The notes beneath the pieces were generated by a model. The model was not told the DNA's origin. It searched no databases and worked only from the letters and a program-made list of their open reading frames with translations. 64,000 nucleotides of DNA. Source: Mucilaginibacter sp. PAMC 26640. Its GTDB lineage: Bacteria > Bacteroidota > Bacteroidia > Sphingobacteriales > Sphingobacteriaceae. The stretch is from contig CP014773.1 of assembly GCA_001596135.1 (NCBI GenBank), positions 682,001-746,000 of the forward strand, written 5' to 3'. Both the position numbers and the translations under genes were made by a program. Shown here in pieces: positions 28,965-37,877 of this stretch. How positions within the stretch are numbered: position 1 is the first letter of the stretch; the number at the start of each line of letters is the position of its first letter.

Positions 28965-29597
28965 CTATACAGCATCTATCGCTTCGCGCAGTGCCTTTGC
29001 AGCTGCCGCCGGGTCTTCAGCTCCATAAATGGCCGCACCTGCAACCGCTACCTGAGCGCCCGCTTTAATAACTGAAGCAACGTTGCTCAGGTTTACACCG
29101 CCCGCTATTGAAACAGGTACACCTGCTCTCGCTGCCTCATCAATCAGCACCTGGATAGAATAACCTGCAGTCCATTGCTCGTCCAGTCCGGCGTGCAGTT
29201 CCACAAATTCAACACCTAATTCAGTTACTTCCTGCGCACGTTTAACACGATCCGGGTAACCTATGGTATCTACCACTACCCCCTTACCATGTGCTTTCGC
29301 TGCTTTAACGGCACCAATAATGGTGGCGTTACCTGCGGCTCCCATTACGGTAACCAGGTCTGCCCCTGCTTTAAAAGCGATATCTGCTTCCAACTCTCCG
29401 GCATCAGCCGTTTTCAGATCAGCAAACACCAGTTTATCAGGATGCGCTTTCTTCATAGCTGTAATAACGGCGGATCCCATGTTCTTGATCAGCGGGGTAC
29501 CCAGTTCGATAATGTCCACGTAAGGTGCAACTTTTGCGGCAAGCGCTAATGCTTCCTCTGTTGTTAATAAGTCTATTGCTACTTGTAATTTTGCCAT
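28965..29597 (-). CDS. hxlA: 3-hexulose-6-phosphate synthase
   Basis: A 210-residue protein of the orotidine-phosphate-decarboxylase superfamily. The DxKxxD motif (Asp60, Lys62, Asp65 in FADLKTADAG) and the C-terminal phosphate site SIAGGVN and AGAAIYG match HPS. The enzyme condenses formaldehyde with ribulose 5-phosphate to give hexulose 6-phosphate. It lies 42 bp downstream of hxlB in an operon. In non-methylotrophs this pair serves formaldehyde detoxification, or the reverse reaction supplies ribulose 5-phosphate. A KGPDC-like role is less likely given the adjacent isomerase. Confidence 0.9.
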   Translation of the reverse strand: MAKLQVAIDLLTTEEALALAAKVAPYVDIIELGTPLIKNMGSAVITAMKKAHPDKLVFADLKTADAGELEADIAFKAGADLVTVMGAAGNATIIGAVKAAKAHGKGVVVDTIGYPDRVKRAQEVTELGVEFVELHAGLDEQWTAGYSIQVLIDEAARAGVPVSIAGGVNLSNVASVIKAGAQVAVAGAAIYGAEDPAAAAKALREAIDAV

Positions 29598-29639
29598 TAC
29601 TTGATTTATTGATTTGAATTGATATGATTAACTATTTTA

Positions 29640-30230
29640 TTATTCCATGTTTGCGTGACGTTTCCAGAGCTCTTCAGCAGGTGTGCCGTCAATTTTCCAT
29701 AACTGCATAAATACCGCATCGCCTACCAAAAGGACGGCTTGCTCAAATAGGCTCCCGGCATATTGCTTTGATATACCCCCGTTATGATCTTCTTTCTCAG
29801 CAGCAGGTATCAGAATGTTAATATCTGCAATCCCGGCCAGTAAAGAGGATGAATTGGTAGTCATCGCAGCTACACGTGCGCCAACCTTTTTAGCCTTTTC
29901 GGCTGCTTTAACAATAGTACTGGTAGTTCCCGAGCCTGACGCGGCCCATAACAAATCTCCCGCTTTAATAGCGGGCGTTGTAGTATCACCTATAAAATAA
30001 ACTTTTAATCCCAGGTGCATCAAACGCATAGCTATGGAGCGCATAGAAAAGCCCGAACGGCCGGAAGCGATCAGGAAAATAGCAGATGCCTCGTTTATAC
30101 TACTAATCAGTTCTCCGAAATTGCGGTAGTCGATTTTCTCTGCTAAGTCGGTATTCTCATACAACACCTGTATCATGTCTGCTTTAATGGCAGCGGCGGT
30201 TTCTTGATTGTATTGCTTTGTTAACTCCAT
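29640..30230 (-). CDS. hxlB: 6-phospho-3-hexuloisomerase
   Basis: A 196-residue SIS-domain sugar isomerase. ASGRSGFSMRSIAMRLMH and SGSGTTSTIV are the two phosphosugar-binding segments of the PHI family. It converts hexulose 6-phosphate to fructose 6-phosphate, completing ribulose-monophosphate fixation with HxlA. It is the first gene of the hxlB-hxlA operon. A -7-like element (TACTTTTG on the minus strand, 30253-30260) lies about 23 bp upstream of the start, and the AraC-type regulator is divergent. Confidence 0.92.
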   Translation of the reverse strand: MELTKQYNQETAAAIKADMIQVLYENTDLAEKIDYRNFGELISSINEASAIFLIASGRSGFSMRSIAMRLMHLGLKVYFIGDTTTPAIKAGDLLWAASGSGTTSTIVKAAEKAKKVGARVAAMTTNSSSLLAGIADINILIPAAEKEDHNGGISKQYAGSLFEQAVLLVGDAVFMQLWKIDGTPAEELWKRHANME

Positions 30231-30298
30231 TTCAAAGATTTTAATTCATCGGCAAAAGTATGCTCATACTCGTCGATAAGGTTATACAAATAGCCACA

Positions 30299-30312
30299 TT
30301 AGGTGGACTATT
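30299..30312 (+). promoter_or_regulatory. Operator half-site 1 in the hxlB-araC intergenic region
   Basis: TTAGGTGGACTATT, the exact reverse complement of the sequence at 30369-30382, 70 bp away. It lies 69 bp upstream of hxlB. A likely binding site for the divergent AraC-type regulator. Confidence 0.65.
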
Positions 30313-30368
30313 TGGAAATAACATCAATTAAAAGTCATAATAGGGCAGCTCCATAGAGATCAGTTCAG

Positions 30369-30382
30369 AATAGTCCACCTAA
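30369..30382 (-). promoter_or_regulatory. Operator half-site 2 in the hxlB-araC intergenic region
   Basis: AATAGTCCACCTAA, perfect inverted partner of 30299-30312. It lies 48 bp upstream of the regulator's start. The 70-bp offset is near an integral number of helical turns (about 6.7), compatible with looping or with one site per promoter. Confidence 0.65.
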
Positions 30383-30430
30383 CTACTTGATTATTTAATT
30401 CGTTAATGCCTCAGTAGCTATCTTTACAGG

Positions 30431-31294
30431 ATGGCAAATGATACAAAAGACAATCGCCTTGCAACAGCAATGATCTATATCAGAAACTTAAATAACTGCC
30501 CGCCCAGTTATTTAAATGATCCCGGCAGAAAAGACTTTTTTGAGATTGTATGGTTGAAAAACGAAGATCCTTTACATGCTTTAAAAACAAACGATTTTGA
30601 CACTAAAGGAGATTGGATCTACCTGATCCCCCCGTATCGGGTACACCAGTTAAATAAAGCCGGCAAGAACGGGGAGTTGATATCCTTTAAAAGAGAGATC
30701 CTCGAAGAAGAAGATAAAGAGTTCTTACTTGATATTTTCAAGATATTTAACGTACAAGGGGAGTTCTCCTGCCTGCGATTAGACAAGGCTGCCGCAGATG
30801 ATCTGAGTGGTATTTATACTTTGTTGATTGGTGAATACCAGAAATCACCAGAGGACCTCGTAATCTTAAAAACGCTATTGAAAGTGTTTCTGCTAAAGCT
30901 GATAAAGGTAAAAGAGGAAGAGTTTACCACTCATGATATCCAACAGAAACGAGTTTACGAGTTTTTAATGCTGCTGGAAGGAAACTACCTACTTGTACGC
31001 AACATTGACTTCTACGCCGGCAAACTGGACGTTAGCTCCAAGCGACTGAATCAAATACTGAAAGAGAAATTAGGCAAGACCGGAACGCAGATCATCCATG
31101 ACCGGATCATACTGGAGGCCAAACGGCTGATCATACACAGCGAACACACTATTAAAGAAATTGCCTTTGAACTTGGATTTTCTGACCGCCCTTATTTTAG
31201 TCGTTTCTTTAAAAAGCAAACAGCACAAACGCCGGATGAATTTCAGAAACAGGCACAGAATCATTTAAAACTAAAGTCTAATACCTTAATTTAA
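30431..31294 (+). CDS. AraC-family transcriptional regulator of the hxl operon
   Basis: A 287-residue protein with a C-terminal AraC-type double helix-turn-helix (about residues 185-285): ..YAGKLDVSSKRLNQILKEK.. and IKEIAFELGFSDRPYFSRFFKKQ are the two recognition segments. The N-terminal part (1-165) is a cupin-like ligand domain as in many Bacteroidota AraC regulators. It is divergent from hxlB, with a 14-bp inverted repeat between them, so it very likely controls hxlB-hxlA in response to formaldehyde or a sugar phosphate. Ligand and sign of control are not shown by the sequence. Confidence 0.9.
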   Translation: MANDTKDNRLATAMIYIRNLNNCPPSYLNDPGRKDFFEIVWLKNEDPLHALKTNDFDTKGDWIYLIPPYRVHQLNKAGKNGELISFKREILEEEDKEFLLDIFKIFNVQGEFSCLRLDKAAADDLSGIYTLLIGEYQKSPEDLVILKTLLKVFLLKLIKVKEEEFTTHDIQQKRVYEFLMLLEGNYLLVRNIDFYAGKLDVSSKRLNQILKEKLGKTGTQIIHDRIILEAKRLIIHSEHTIKEIAFELGFSDRPYFSRFFKKQTAQTPDEFQKQAQNHLKLKSNTLI

Positions 31295-31841
31295 GCCTAC
31301 CCTAGAAATACTTAAGCCAAAAACATACTGCTAAAACCACAATCCGGATAAATATTTCGGCATTTATAAAATATGCCCTCTCCATTTTGCTGCCCATCAG
31401 TTTGCATCTTTCCTTACGCAAACTTTACCTAAGTTGAACCGATCATAGAACCAACGGCTATAAATGCCCGGCACCTATTTTTGATCCGCTTTACAAAATC
31501 ACCGACTATCCTACATGAAAAGCATTTGTGGTGTTAAAGACCCGTGTCAAATAGTCTGTAAATAAATAAACGGGAATTAGTTACGGTTTATTTATTGGCG
31601 GTGTCTAATTAATATAAAGTAAATAGCGGTTAGCACATAACAATACTAACACAGTATCGATGATAAATTTTATTGATACAATCTTGAATAAATTATTAGT
31701 TTGAAATTTTACTTAGAAAGGCGATTTAATTTGCTTCAGGGTGAAATTATCTAAATGAAGCAACTCAAACTTGTTTAAACACGTAATTAACTGCAACTTG
31801 AGAGTCGATTCCCCGATCACACAATAACCTTAACATTCAAA
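31295..31841. other. Gene-free AT-rich stretch
   Basis: I see no ORF, RNA gene or clear repeat. It begins the gene-poor accessory block that runs to 35684. Confidence 0.5.
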
Positions 31842-32201
31842 ATGTCTAAACATCACGGTCAGATAATAGAATATGCCGTTCGCAGGGCTGGTTACAACCT
31901 AAGTGAGCTTGCAAAGGCACTCGGTGTAAATCGCAGAACTTTATATAATTGGTTTCAAATGCCTAGATTAAGACCAGACCTTATCTATCGCATCGGAAAA
32001 ATCGTAAGACACGATTTCTCAACAGATTTCCCTGAATTGCTAACTTCAGATCTGGTAGCCAGCGCCTCCCCCAGAATACAAGAATCTATACTTAACGATG
32101 AGATATGGAAAGACAAATACATTTCCTTACTCGAAAAGTACAATCATCATTTGAGCCAAAAAATCAAAACCGATATTAATAGTTTTAAATTTCCGGATTG
32201 A
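31842..32201 (+). CDS. Small HTH regulator, paralogue 1 of 3
   Basis: A 119-residue protein. Residues 1-35 hold a helix-turn-helix (GYNLSELAKALGVNRRTLYN), followed by a conserved RHDFSTDFPELLTS segment (about 60-73), and a C-terminal WKDKYISLLEKY motif that may form a short coiled coil. It shares all three blocks with the genes at 33100-33480 and 34824-35195. Its function is unknown; DNA binding is inferred from the HTH. It is the only copy on the plus strand. The upstream 550 bp is free of genes. Confidence 0.82.
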   Translation: MSKHHGQIIEYAVRRAGYNLSELAKALGVNRRTLYNWFQMPRLRPDLIYRIGKIVRHDFSTDFPELLTSDLVASASPRIQESILNDEIWKDKYISLLEKYNHHLSQKIKTDINSFKFPD

Positions 32202-32204
32202 AGG

Positions 32205-32390
32205 CTAAATTTTTTTATTTGAAGGATAAGGGCCAGAATTGGCGTCAAGCATAGCTAATCTGACATTTATGATCTTTGAAATTTCGTCATTTGACTGAAT
32301 CTTTTCGCTTAAGGAAATAATACTTATTTCTTCGTTGGTCAACATCCTCCGTGCTATCGCAACTTTTAAATTCTCAAGAAATTGGTTCAT
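32205..32390 (-). CDS. Possible small protein, 61 aa
   Basis: A 61-codon frame convergent with the HTH gene and ending 3 bp from its stop. It reads as a soluble, partly helical peptide (LENLKVAIARRMLTNEEISI). It has no recognisable family and no clear ribosome-binding site. It may be real because it fills the gap exactly, but chance cannot be excluded. Confidence 0.4.
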   Translation of the reverse strand: MNQFLENLKVAIARRMLTNEEISIISLSEKIQSNDEISKIINVRLAMLDANSGPYPSNKKI

Positions 32391-33099
32391 AATATGGTAT
32401 TTGACTATTTATACGTTAACATTAACTAATTGTTACAACTAATTTGAGTAATGCAATATTTCTTATCGAATTGCAAAAGTTTTTTAACTTCATTCAATTC
32501 GGCAAAAATCAAATAGACTTTTATGGAGAAAAATATGCTAGAGTGCATTTATCGGATGCCGGATATTGGCATATTAATTTAATGTCTTAACGGTTAAAAA
32601 CGAAATGACAAAATTTGAATTTGTGAATGGCTTAGGCAGGGAATTTAATTCACTGATAAGTAAAAGTTTATATTGTTAATAAATACCTGGAAACCTTATT
32701 TAGCAAAGTGATTGGTTAAGCATTTACGAAATTTCCGTGCAATGCAATAGGACCGGGTATATCGTTGAAATTAACCATACTTCGTAAACTATTTTCACAT
32801 TTGGGTATACAATTAACAGGAATAAATCCAGACTCAGCCTGGTTTGAGTAGATTTGATATAGGGCACATCCCCAGATGCTTAACCAATTTTACAGCATGA
32901 AATATGAACCTGTCTACATTGCTTGGCATCAGTTGCCATCTTTTTAAACAATTGTAAAGGGGTTGACGGTTTAAGGCTCACCAATGCCCTTTAGCATAGC
33001 GTACTCATCTATCCAGTAATAAGTTCAGTTAGGAGTCTCCGAAGAGCGAGTCTAAGGAGACTTTATTTCGTGGTGAGCGAAACGCTGTTCCTTAATAAC
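32391..33099. other. Gene-free AT-rich stretch
   Basis: No supported ORF. A weak hairpin (AGTCTCC at 33034-33040 with GGAGACT at 33056-33062) lies downstream of the 33100-33480 gene and could help end transcription, but on the minus strand no T-run follows. Confidence 0.45.
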
Positions 33100-33480
33100 C
33101 TAAGAAGCTACTAATTGCTGATCATTAAGTTTTTTCGATATTCTAATTCTCAAAGCTTCATTGTAGTCTTCAAGTAACTGGATATATTTATCCTTCCACT
33201 GCTCAGCATCGCCATCTGTTTTAGTGACAGAGTCAAAACTTTGATTTTGCGGCTTTTTAACCTCAAACTGTTCGCTGGTAAATAATTCAGGAAATTCTTT
33301 TGAAAAGTCATGGCGTACGGTGATACCAATTTTGTAGATGATATCGTACTTTAAATTAGGGTTTTGAAAGTAGTTATATATGGACCTTCTATTGACATTT
33401 AATTCAGAAGCCAAATCGGTAATACTGTAACCGTTTCTCCTCACTATATACTCTACAATCTGCCCGTGATGATTTCCCAT
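33100..33480 (-). CDS. Small HTH regulator, paralogue 2 of 3
   Basis: A 126-residue paralogue of the 31842-32201 protein: HHGQIVEYIVRRNGYS, HTH segment SITDLASELNVNRRSIYN, RHDFSKEFPELFTSEQF and WKDKYIQLLEDY in the same order. The region between the HTH half and the terminal motif (about 80-100) is variable. The role is unknown. It is transcribed towards the 32205-32390 frame. Confidence 0.82.
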   Translation of the reverse strand: MGNHHGQIVEYIVRRNGYSITDLASELNVNRRSIYNYFQNPNLKYDIIYKIGITVRHDFSKEFPELFTSEQFEVKKPQNQSFDSVTKTDGDAEQWKDKYIQLLEDYNEALRIRISKKLNDQQLVAS

Positions 33481-34376
33481 TGCTATTAATTGAGTGATCG
33501 CCTAAACAATTTGCGAGCCAAATTAGGGAAATACAACCTAAGGGGGTAGGTTACTCTTATTTTTCCAGAAAACCGTATAAATTTTCAAGATTTGAGAGAT
33601 CATGTGCTTCTAAAGCAATAACACCCTTGCTGCAGGCAAAGAAATTTTGATCAAATTAAAGGACAGTGTGTGTAAAAACTACACATTTACGATTCTCAAA
33701 AATTTCACGGTCGGGGAACGGTCTATTATGTATTGCTTTAGCTTAAAAATAACATCATAATTTGATAACTGAGAAGTGCTAAATTTCAATCGCGAAAGGA
33801 ACGATTCAGCAGCGACTTAAATTTTAAAATGCATATTTAAATCATATGCATTATGCCATATCACAGCAAGTGGCCCTGCCGGTCGTATTAAATTAAGCAA
33901 GCGGAGAAAAGTGCGCGTTCACTGACTGACGAACGACTAATCAATTGTTTTGAGCAAAATTTGAAAATGCGAATACATCTGTGATTGATAGTTGATCCAT
34001 TCCATAAGACATCTTTTCCATTCGGACCAACTTCAAGATACGCACATTTCTATGATACCTGATGATTGCTAACATTCTTTTTCTTGATCTCCTCATTTGC
34101 TTAGTAACATTTATCTATTGGTTTCCATTTATACAGGCTGGTTGTATAAATCAATTGGTTCAATTAATAAAGTTGGTTAAACGCGCCAACTCAACTTCGG
34201 GTTACAAGTTAACGCATTTATTATTTAAATAAGTTGTTGAACCGAATCACGTTCCGCTTTTGAGAAATAAGCTATCCCAAAATGGTATAACTGGACATTC
34301 AAGGGGACATGTTTTAAATCAGTATTGGCTACTGTTTTTTTAGAATATTTTTACCTGATAAATTAAAAGTTAAAAA
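33481..34376. other. Gene-free AT-rich stretch
   Basis: About 0.9 kb without a supported ORF. One 8-bp inverted repeat is present (ATGCATAT at 33829-33836, ATATGCAT at 33844-33851). I see no RNA gene or mobile-element end. Confidence 0.5.
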
Positions 34377-34781
34377 ATGTCCGATAAAAAACCAATTATT
34401 TGGGTCATAGACGATGTGCAGCTCGATAGATTGATTTGCAAGATGGTAATAGACAATGTATTAGAAAACACCATCATAGAAACACTTGAAAACGGCCAGG
34501 AAGCAATTGACAGACTCGTTAAAATTGGCTTAACTCAGCCTGATATTTTGCCGGATTACATTTTTCTAGATATCTACATGCCGGTTATGAACGGGTGGCA
34601 ATTGCTTGCTGAACTGGAACGGTTAGACATATTTTGCGACAAGCAGGTTCATATTTTCATGCTTTCATCATCAATTATGGCAAAAGATATCCAAAATGCC
34701 CGTGCAAATTTATTAGTTGAAGATTTCATCAGTAAACCGATTACTCCGAAACTGGTCGAGAAAATTTTTTGTGCGGCCTAG
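34377..34781 (+). CDS. Stand-alone response regulator (receiver domain only)
   Basis: A 134-residue CheY-like protein: acidic pair Asp12-Asp13, phospho-acceptor Asp65 in FLDIYMP, Ser/Thr-type switch region around residues 97-99 (MLSSS) and Lys120 in SKPIT. There is no output domain, so it would act by protein contact with a kinase or another regulator. No histidine kinase is nearby. It lies between HTH paralogues 2 and 3. Confidence 0.9.
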   Translation: MSDKKPIIWVIDDVQLDRLICKMVIDNVLENTIIETLENGQEAIDRLVKIGLTQPDILPDYIFLDIYMPVMNGWQLLAELERLDIFCDKQVHIFMLSSSIMAKDIQNARANLLVEDFISKPITPKLVEKIFCAA

Positions 34782-34823
34782 CGCTAAACAAATCGTTTCA
34801 ACCCTATTAGCTCGAAAGTCGAG

Positions 34824-35195
34824 CTACATTTCAACACTTTCTTTCATACGAGTTTCACTAAGCAACGTTTCGGTATACTTTTCCAACAGATTAATATATT
34901 TTTCCTTCCAGGCATTTGCTTCATCATCTGCGGGATCGGCAGCGAAAGCTTTAGTCTTCGTTCCCGGATTTTTAAAAGGAAAATCATTTTCGGTAAAGTG
35001 TTCGGGAAATTCAGTGGAAAAATCATGTCTGATCGTTTGACCCACAACTTGAATAAACACCCTTTTTAAATGCTTTTGTCGAAACAAATTATAAATCGTT
35101 CTTCTGTTTACGTTCGCTGCCGTGGCTAAATCAGTTATACTGAAACCGTTCTTTCTTACCACATATTCTACAATATTTCCGTCGTGTTTTTCCAT
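34824..35195 (-). CDS. Small HTH regulator, paralogue 3 of 3
   Basis: A 123-residue member of the same family: EYVVRKNGFSITDLATAANVNRRTIYN for the HTH half, then IRHDFSTEFPEHFTENDF, then WKEKYINLLEKY near the C-terminus. It is the most divergent copy in the segment after the HTH. It is convergent with the response-regulator gene, ending 42 bp from its stop. Confidence 0.82.
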   Translation of the reverse strand: MEKHDGNIVEYVVRKNGFSITDLATAANVNRRTIYNLFRQKHLKRVFIQVVGQTIRHDFSTEFPEHFTENDFPFKNPGTKTKAFAADPADDEANAWKEKYINLLEKYTETLLSETRMKESVEM

Positions 35196-35684
35196 ATAAA
35201 TTATGTTATTCGTATTAATATATCACTCGAACGTTGCTATTAAACGTAGTGTAGAGCGTTTCTAATTCAAATGGTTTAAGCAAAAAATCGTCAAACTTAA
35301 ATTTGCTGTGGCGTGTCAGGAAATAAACATGTGTAGAATAAGTGATGAGGTTTAGGTCATTTATTGAAATTTAAGTGGTTTCAGCGCAAGGACACAGTCA
35401 ATCCCTGCTTAATTATCATGCAATAACATGAAATCAGGCTTAATAAAATCAACCCTGATTTCAATATATTTTTACATTCTTTAAAGGAGCAAATTTTACA
35501 GTCAGCTTCTTTTTACCATATCACTAAGGATACAAACTTCTTCATCGGCATCCTGAACAGATATCGTATTTACAGCCCTGGGGCTGTAAAATGTAGGACA
35601 ATTTGATGGGCTCATGTTTGCGGGCAGCTATCTCAGGATGTAAAACTCCGCCAGTCATTAATATTTTAGCCTTCATTGGCTATT
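35196..35684. other. Gene-free stretch with two hairpins, left edge of the polysaccharide locus
   Basis: No ORF. Two strong inverted repeats: TTTACAGCCC/GGGCTGTAAA (35569-35578 and 35581-35590) about 95 bp after the GH109-like stop, and GAAATCAGG/CCTGATTTC (35430-35438 and 35454-35462, 15-nt loop). They may end the long minus-strand transcript or stabilise its 3' end, though neither has a T-run on the minus strand. Confidence 0.5.
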
Positions 35685-37034
35685 TTAGAAGCCGCTATCA
35701 TCCAACGCAAATGTATTTTTACGCTCTTTCCATTTTCCTTTTGTGAAATCAGGGAACTTTTGCGGCATGTTACCGTCTGCTATTGATTTTTCTGAGAGCG
35801 GGGTAATTACGCTCATAGTTAACGAATCGTAAATATCTATCGGAGTTTGTTTCTTTTGTTTAACGGCTTCAACAAAACCATTAAATACAAACCAGTCCAT
35901 ACCGCCGTGACCTGCGCCTTCGGCAAATTTTTCAAATTTCTTCCAAAGTGGGTGGTCGTATTTCTCAAACCAAAGGCTCGCTTTGTCCCACTGGTCATAA
36001 CTTTTTGATTTGCCCTCAATATAAACTGATTCATTTACATCCATCCAGATCCCCTCGGTACCCTGTACCCTAAAGCCTAGTGAGTACGGGCGCGGCAAGT
36101 GGGTGTCATGGCTTAGGGTCACCGTTTCGCCATTTGCACAGTTGATCATGGTAGTGGTTACATCCCCGTTCTTAAATTTGATCTTTGAATTTTTATTGCC
36201 GGGAGATACTTTGTCGATATACTTATTCAACCCGATTGATTTTGATGAAAACGACACCAGGTTATTAAAGCTGTTGCCGCGGTTGATATCAATATAATTC
36301 ATCAGGGGGCCGGCCCCGTGGGTAGGATAAATATCGCCATCGCGGTCAACATTCCACTGCGTGCGCCATTGGGCTTCGCCAACAGTACCGGGGCCAAACT
36401 CGGCTCCCTTACCGCTAAAGTTTTTGCCATCATTAAATAATACGCCGCGCAGGTCATGCTGGTATCCCCCCTCCAGGTGCACCAGTTCGCCAAATACATT
36501 CTGGCGTGCCATATTTAAAGCAGCCATTACATCGCGGCGATAGCAAACGTTTTCCAGCGTCATGTATGGTACTTTGGTCGTTTCGTAAACCTTTAAAATA
36601 TCCCAATGATCTTCTTCGGTTATTCCGGCAATAACTTCGCATCCTACATATTTACCAGCAAGCATAGCATCTATTGACTGCTGTTTGTGGAACTGCCACG
36701 GGGTAGCTATGATAACGCCATCTATATCCTTACGATCTAGCAGTTTTTTGTAGGCATCCAGCCCACCGGTATATTCTGCAGGGAGTTTCTTTTTTGCTTT
36801 TACAAATTGCTCGCGGCAGTATTTCAGGGAGCTTTCCTGTATATCACAAATGGCTATAATCTCCACATCATCGCGAAGCAAACCCTCACCTATATGGTTG
36901 CGGCCACGCAAGCCTACACCTATATAACCCAACCTTACCTTACTAGCACTACTTGCAAATAATGACTTTGAAGGCAAAATTGTTAAACCCGCTAATCCAA
37001 CAGCAGTGTTCCAAACAAATTGTCTGCGATCCAT
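35685..37034 (-). CDS. Gfo/Idh/MocA-fold enzyme, GH109-like alpha-N-acetylgalactosaminidase
   Basis: A 449-residue exported protein. A Tat-type signal (DRRQF then a hydrophobic run) precedes a Rossmann NAD site GYIGVGLRGRNH (about 36-47). Downstream segments ENVCYRRDVM, GELVHLEGGYQHDLRG and YPTHGAGPLMNYIDINRG closely resemble GH109 enzymes, which use an NAD-dependent redox mechanism to cleave alpha-N-acetylgalactosaminides. A plain oxidoreductase is the alternative. It is the distal gene of the polysaccharide locus and probably acts in the periplasm. Confidence 0.85.
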   Translation of the reverse strand: MDRRQFVWNTAVGLAGLTILPSKSLFASSASKVRLGYIGVGLRGRNHIGEGLLRDDVEIIAICDIQESSLKYCREQFVKAKKKLPAEYTGGLDAYKKLLDRKDIDGVIIATPWQFHKQQSIDAMLAGKYVGCEVIAGITEEDHWDILKVYETTKVPYMTLENVCYRRDVMAALNMARQNVFGELVHLEGGYQHDLRGVLFNDGKNFSGKGAEFGPGTVGEAQWRTQWNVDRDGDIYPTHGAGPLMNYIDINRGNSFNNLVSFSSKSIGLNKYIDKVSPGNKNSKIKFKNGDVTTTMINCANGETVTLSHDTHLPRPYSLGFRVQGTEGIWMDVNESVYIEGKSKSYDQWDKASLWFEKYDHPLWKKFEKFAEGAGHGGMDWFVFNGFVEAVKQKKQTPIDIYDSLTMSVITPLSEKSIADGNMPQKFPDFTKGKWKERKNTFALDDSGF

Positions 37035-37217
37035 AATTTTTATTTTTTATTTATTGATGTTTTGTAATTGTATTTGTGCCGAAGTTTTTGTTGCCATCCC
37101 GTTCCGGCTGACGGCAGTATATAAAATAATGAGGCAAGCTGGTATAAGATTGCTGCTTTGGCTTTTGTTGCTTAGTTCGGTTGTAATATCTGACATATTC
37201 GGGGGATCAGGAGTGGT

Positions 37218-37877
37218 TTATAAAGCTTCCGGACTAAAATTGATCTCTTTAAAAAACTGGCTCAAATGAAACTCGGGCTCAGGTGCCTCTATATTGCTCC
37301 AGCACAGATAGTGCGGTTCGGGCAGGCCGTCGCCGCATTTAAAAAAGTTAACCCGTGCCCTACTGTTTTCGAACGATAATGCCGGATGAAACTTAAATAT
37401 TGTTTTGGGGATGCATAAAGTAAGCTCCCAATGTACATTGCCAATAGTAGTGTTCCTGATCAGCGTTTGATGAGCGATTGTTTTTAATAAGTTCACCGGT
37501 ATAAAGGTACGCCCTGTTTTGTGTTGCCCGTATTGCACTCTGCTGTTGCCCATACAGTTAAACTCCAGGTTGTAATAGTTGGGATCATCGTCAAACGCAA
37601 TAAAAAATTCCACGCAGCTATCCTCGAAAACCGGATCATTAAACTTATTGTACTCGGCTTTAAGTGTGTGTTCGGTAACGTAGTATTTTAAATAGATACC
37701 ATTTGCGTTATGGGTCAACACAAATGATGCCTGCGGCTGCTTTGCCCCTGCCGACCAAGGCGCATATTGAATCTGCCTACGCTCATAGGTATCCAATCTG
37801 GCTGAGATATGCTCAACCGCGTGCTGGTCATCGACACCATTAAGCGACAAAATGTTTACTATCAGAGCGGTCTCCAT
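37218..37877 (-). CDS. CBM9-like carbohydrate-binding protein
   Basis: A 219-residue protein resembling the family-9-like carbohydrate-binding/DOMON-like proteins of Bacteroidota (LTHNANGIYLKYYV, FEDSCVEFFIAFDDD, YYNLEFNCMG, WELTLCIPKTIF). There is no signal peptide, which is typical for this group and argues for a cytoplasmic or non-classical role. It overlaps the kinase gene by 1 bp, so the two are translationally coupled. Ligand unknown. Confidence 0.8.
   Translation of the reverse strand: METALIVNILSLNGVDDQHAVEHISARLDTYERRQIQYAPWSAGAKQPQASFVLTHNANGIYLKYYVTEHTLKAEYNKFNDPVFEDSCVEFFIAFDDDPNYYNLEFNCMGNSRVQYGQHKTGRTFIPVNLLKTIAHQTLIRNTTIGNVHWELTLCIPKTIFKFHPALSFENSRARVNFFKCGDGLPEPHYLCWSNIEAPEPEFHLSQFFKEINFSPEAL

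Noticed and set aside
31295..35684. Accessory block as a complete mobile element
   Set aside because: No integrase, transposase, terminal repeats or tRNA attachment site is visible in this stretch.
37006..37269. 87-aa hydrophobic plus-strand frame
   Set aside because: It overlaps the start of the GH109-like gene and the end of the CBM9-like gene; the hydrophobicity comes from T-rich intergenic sequence.
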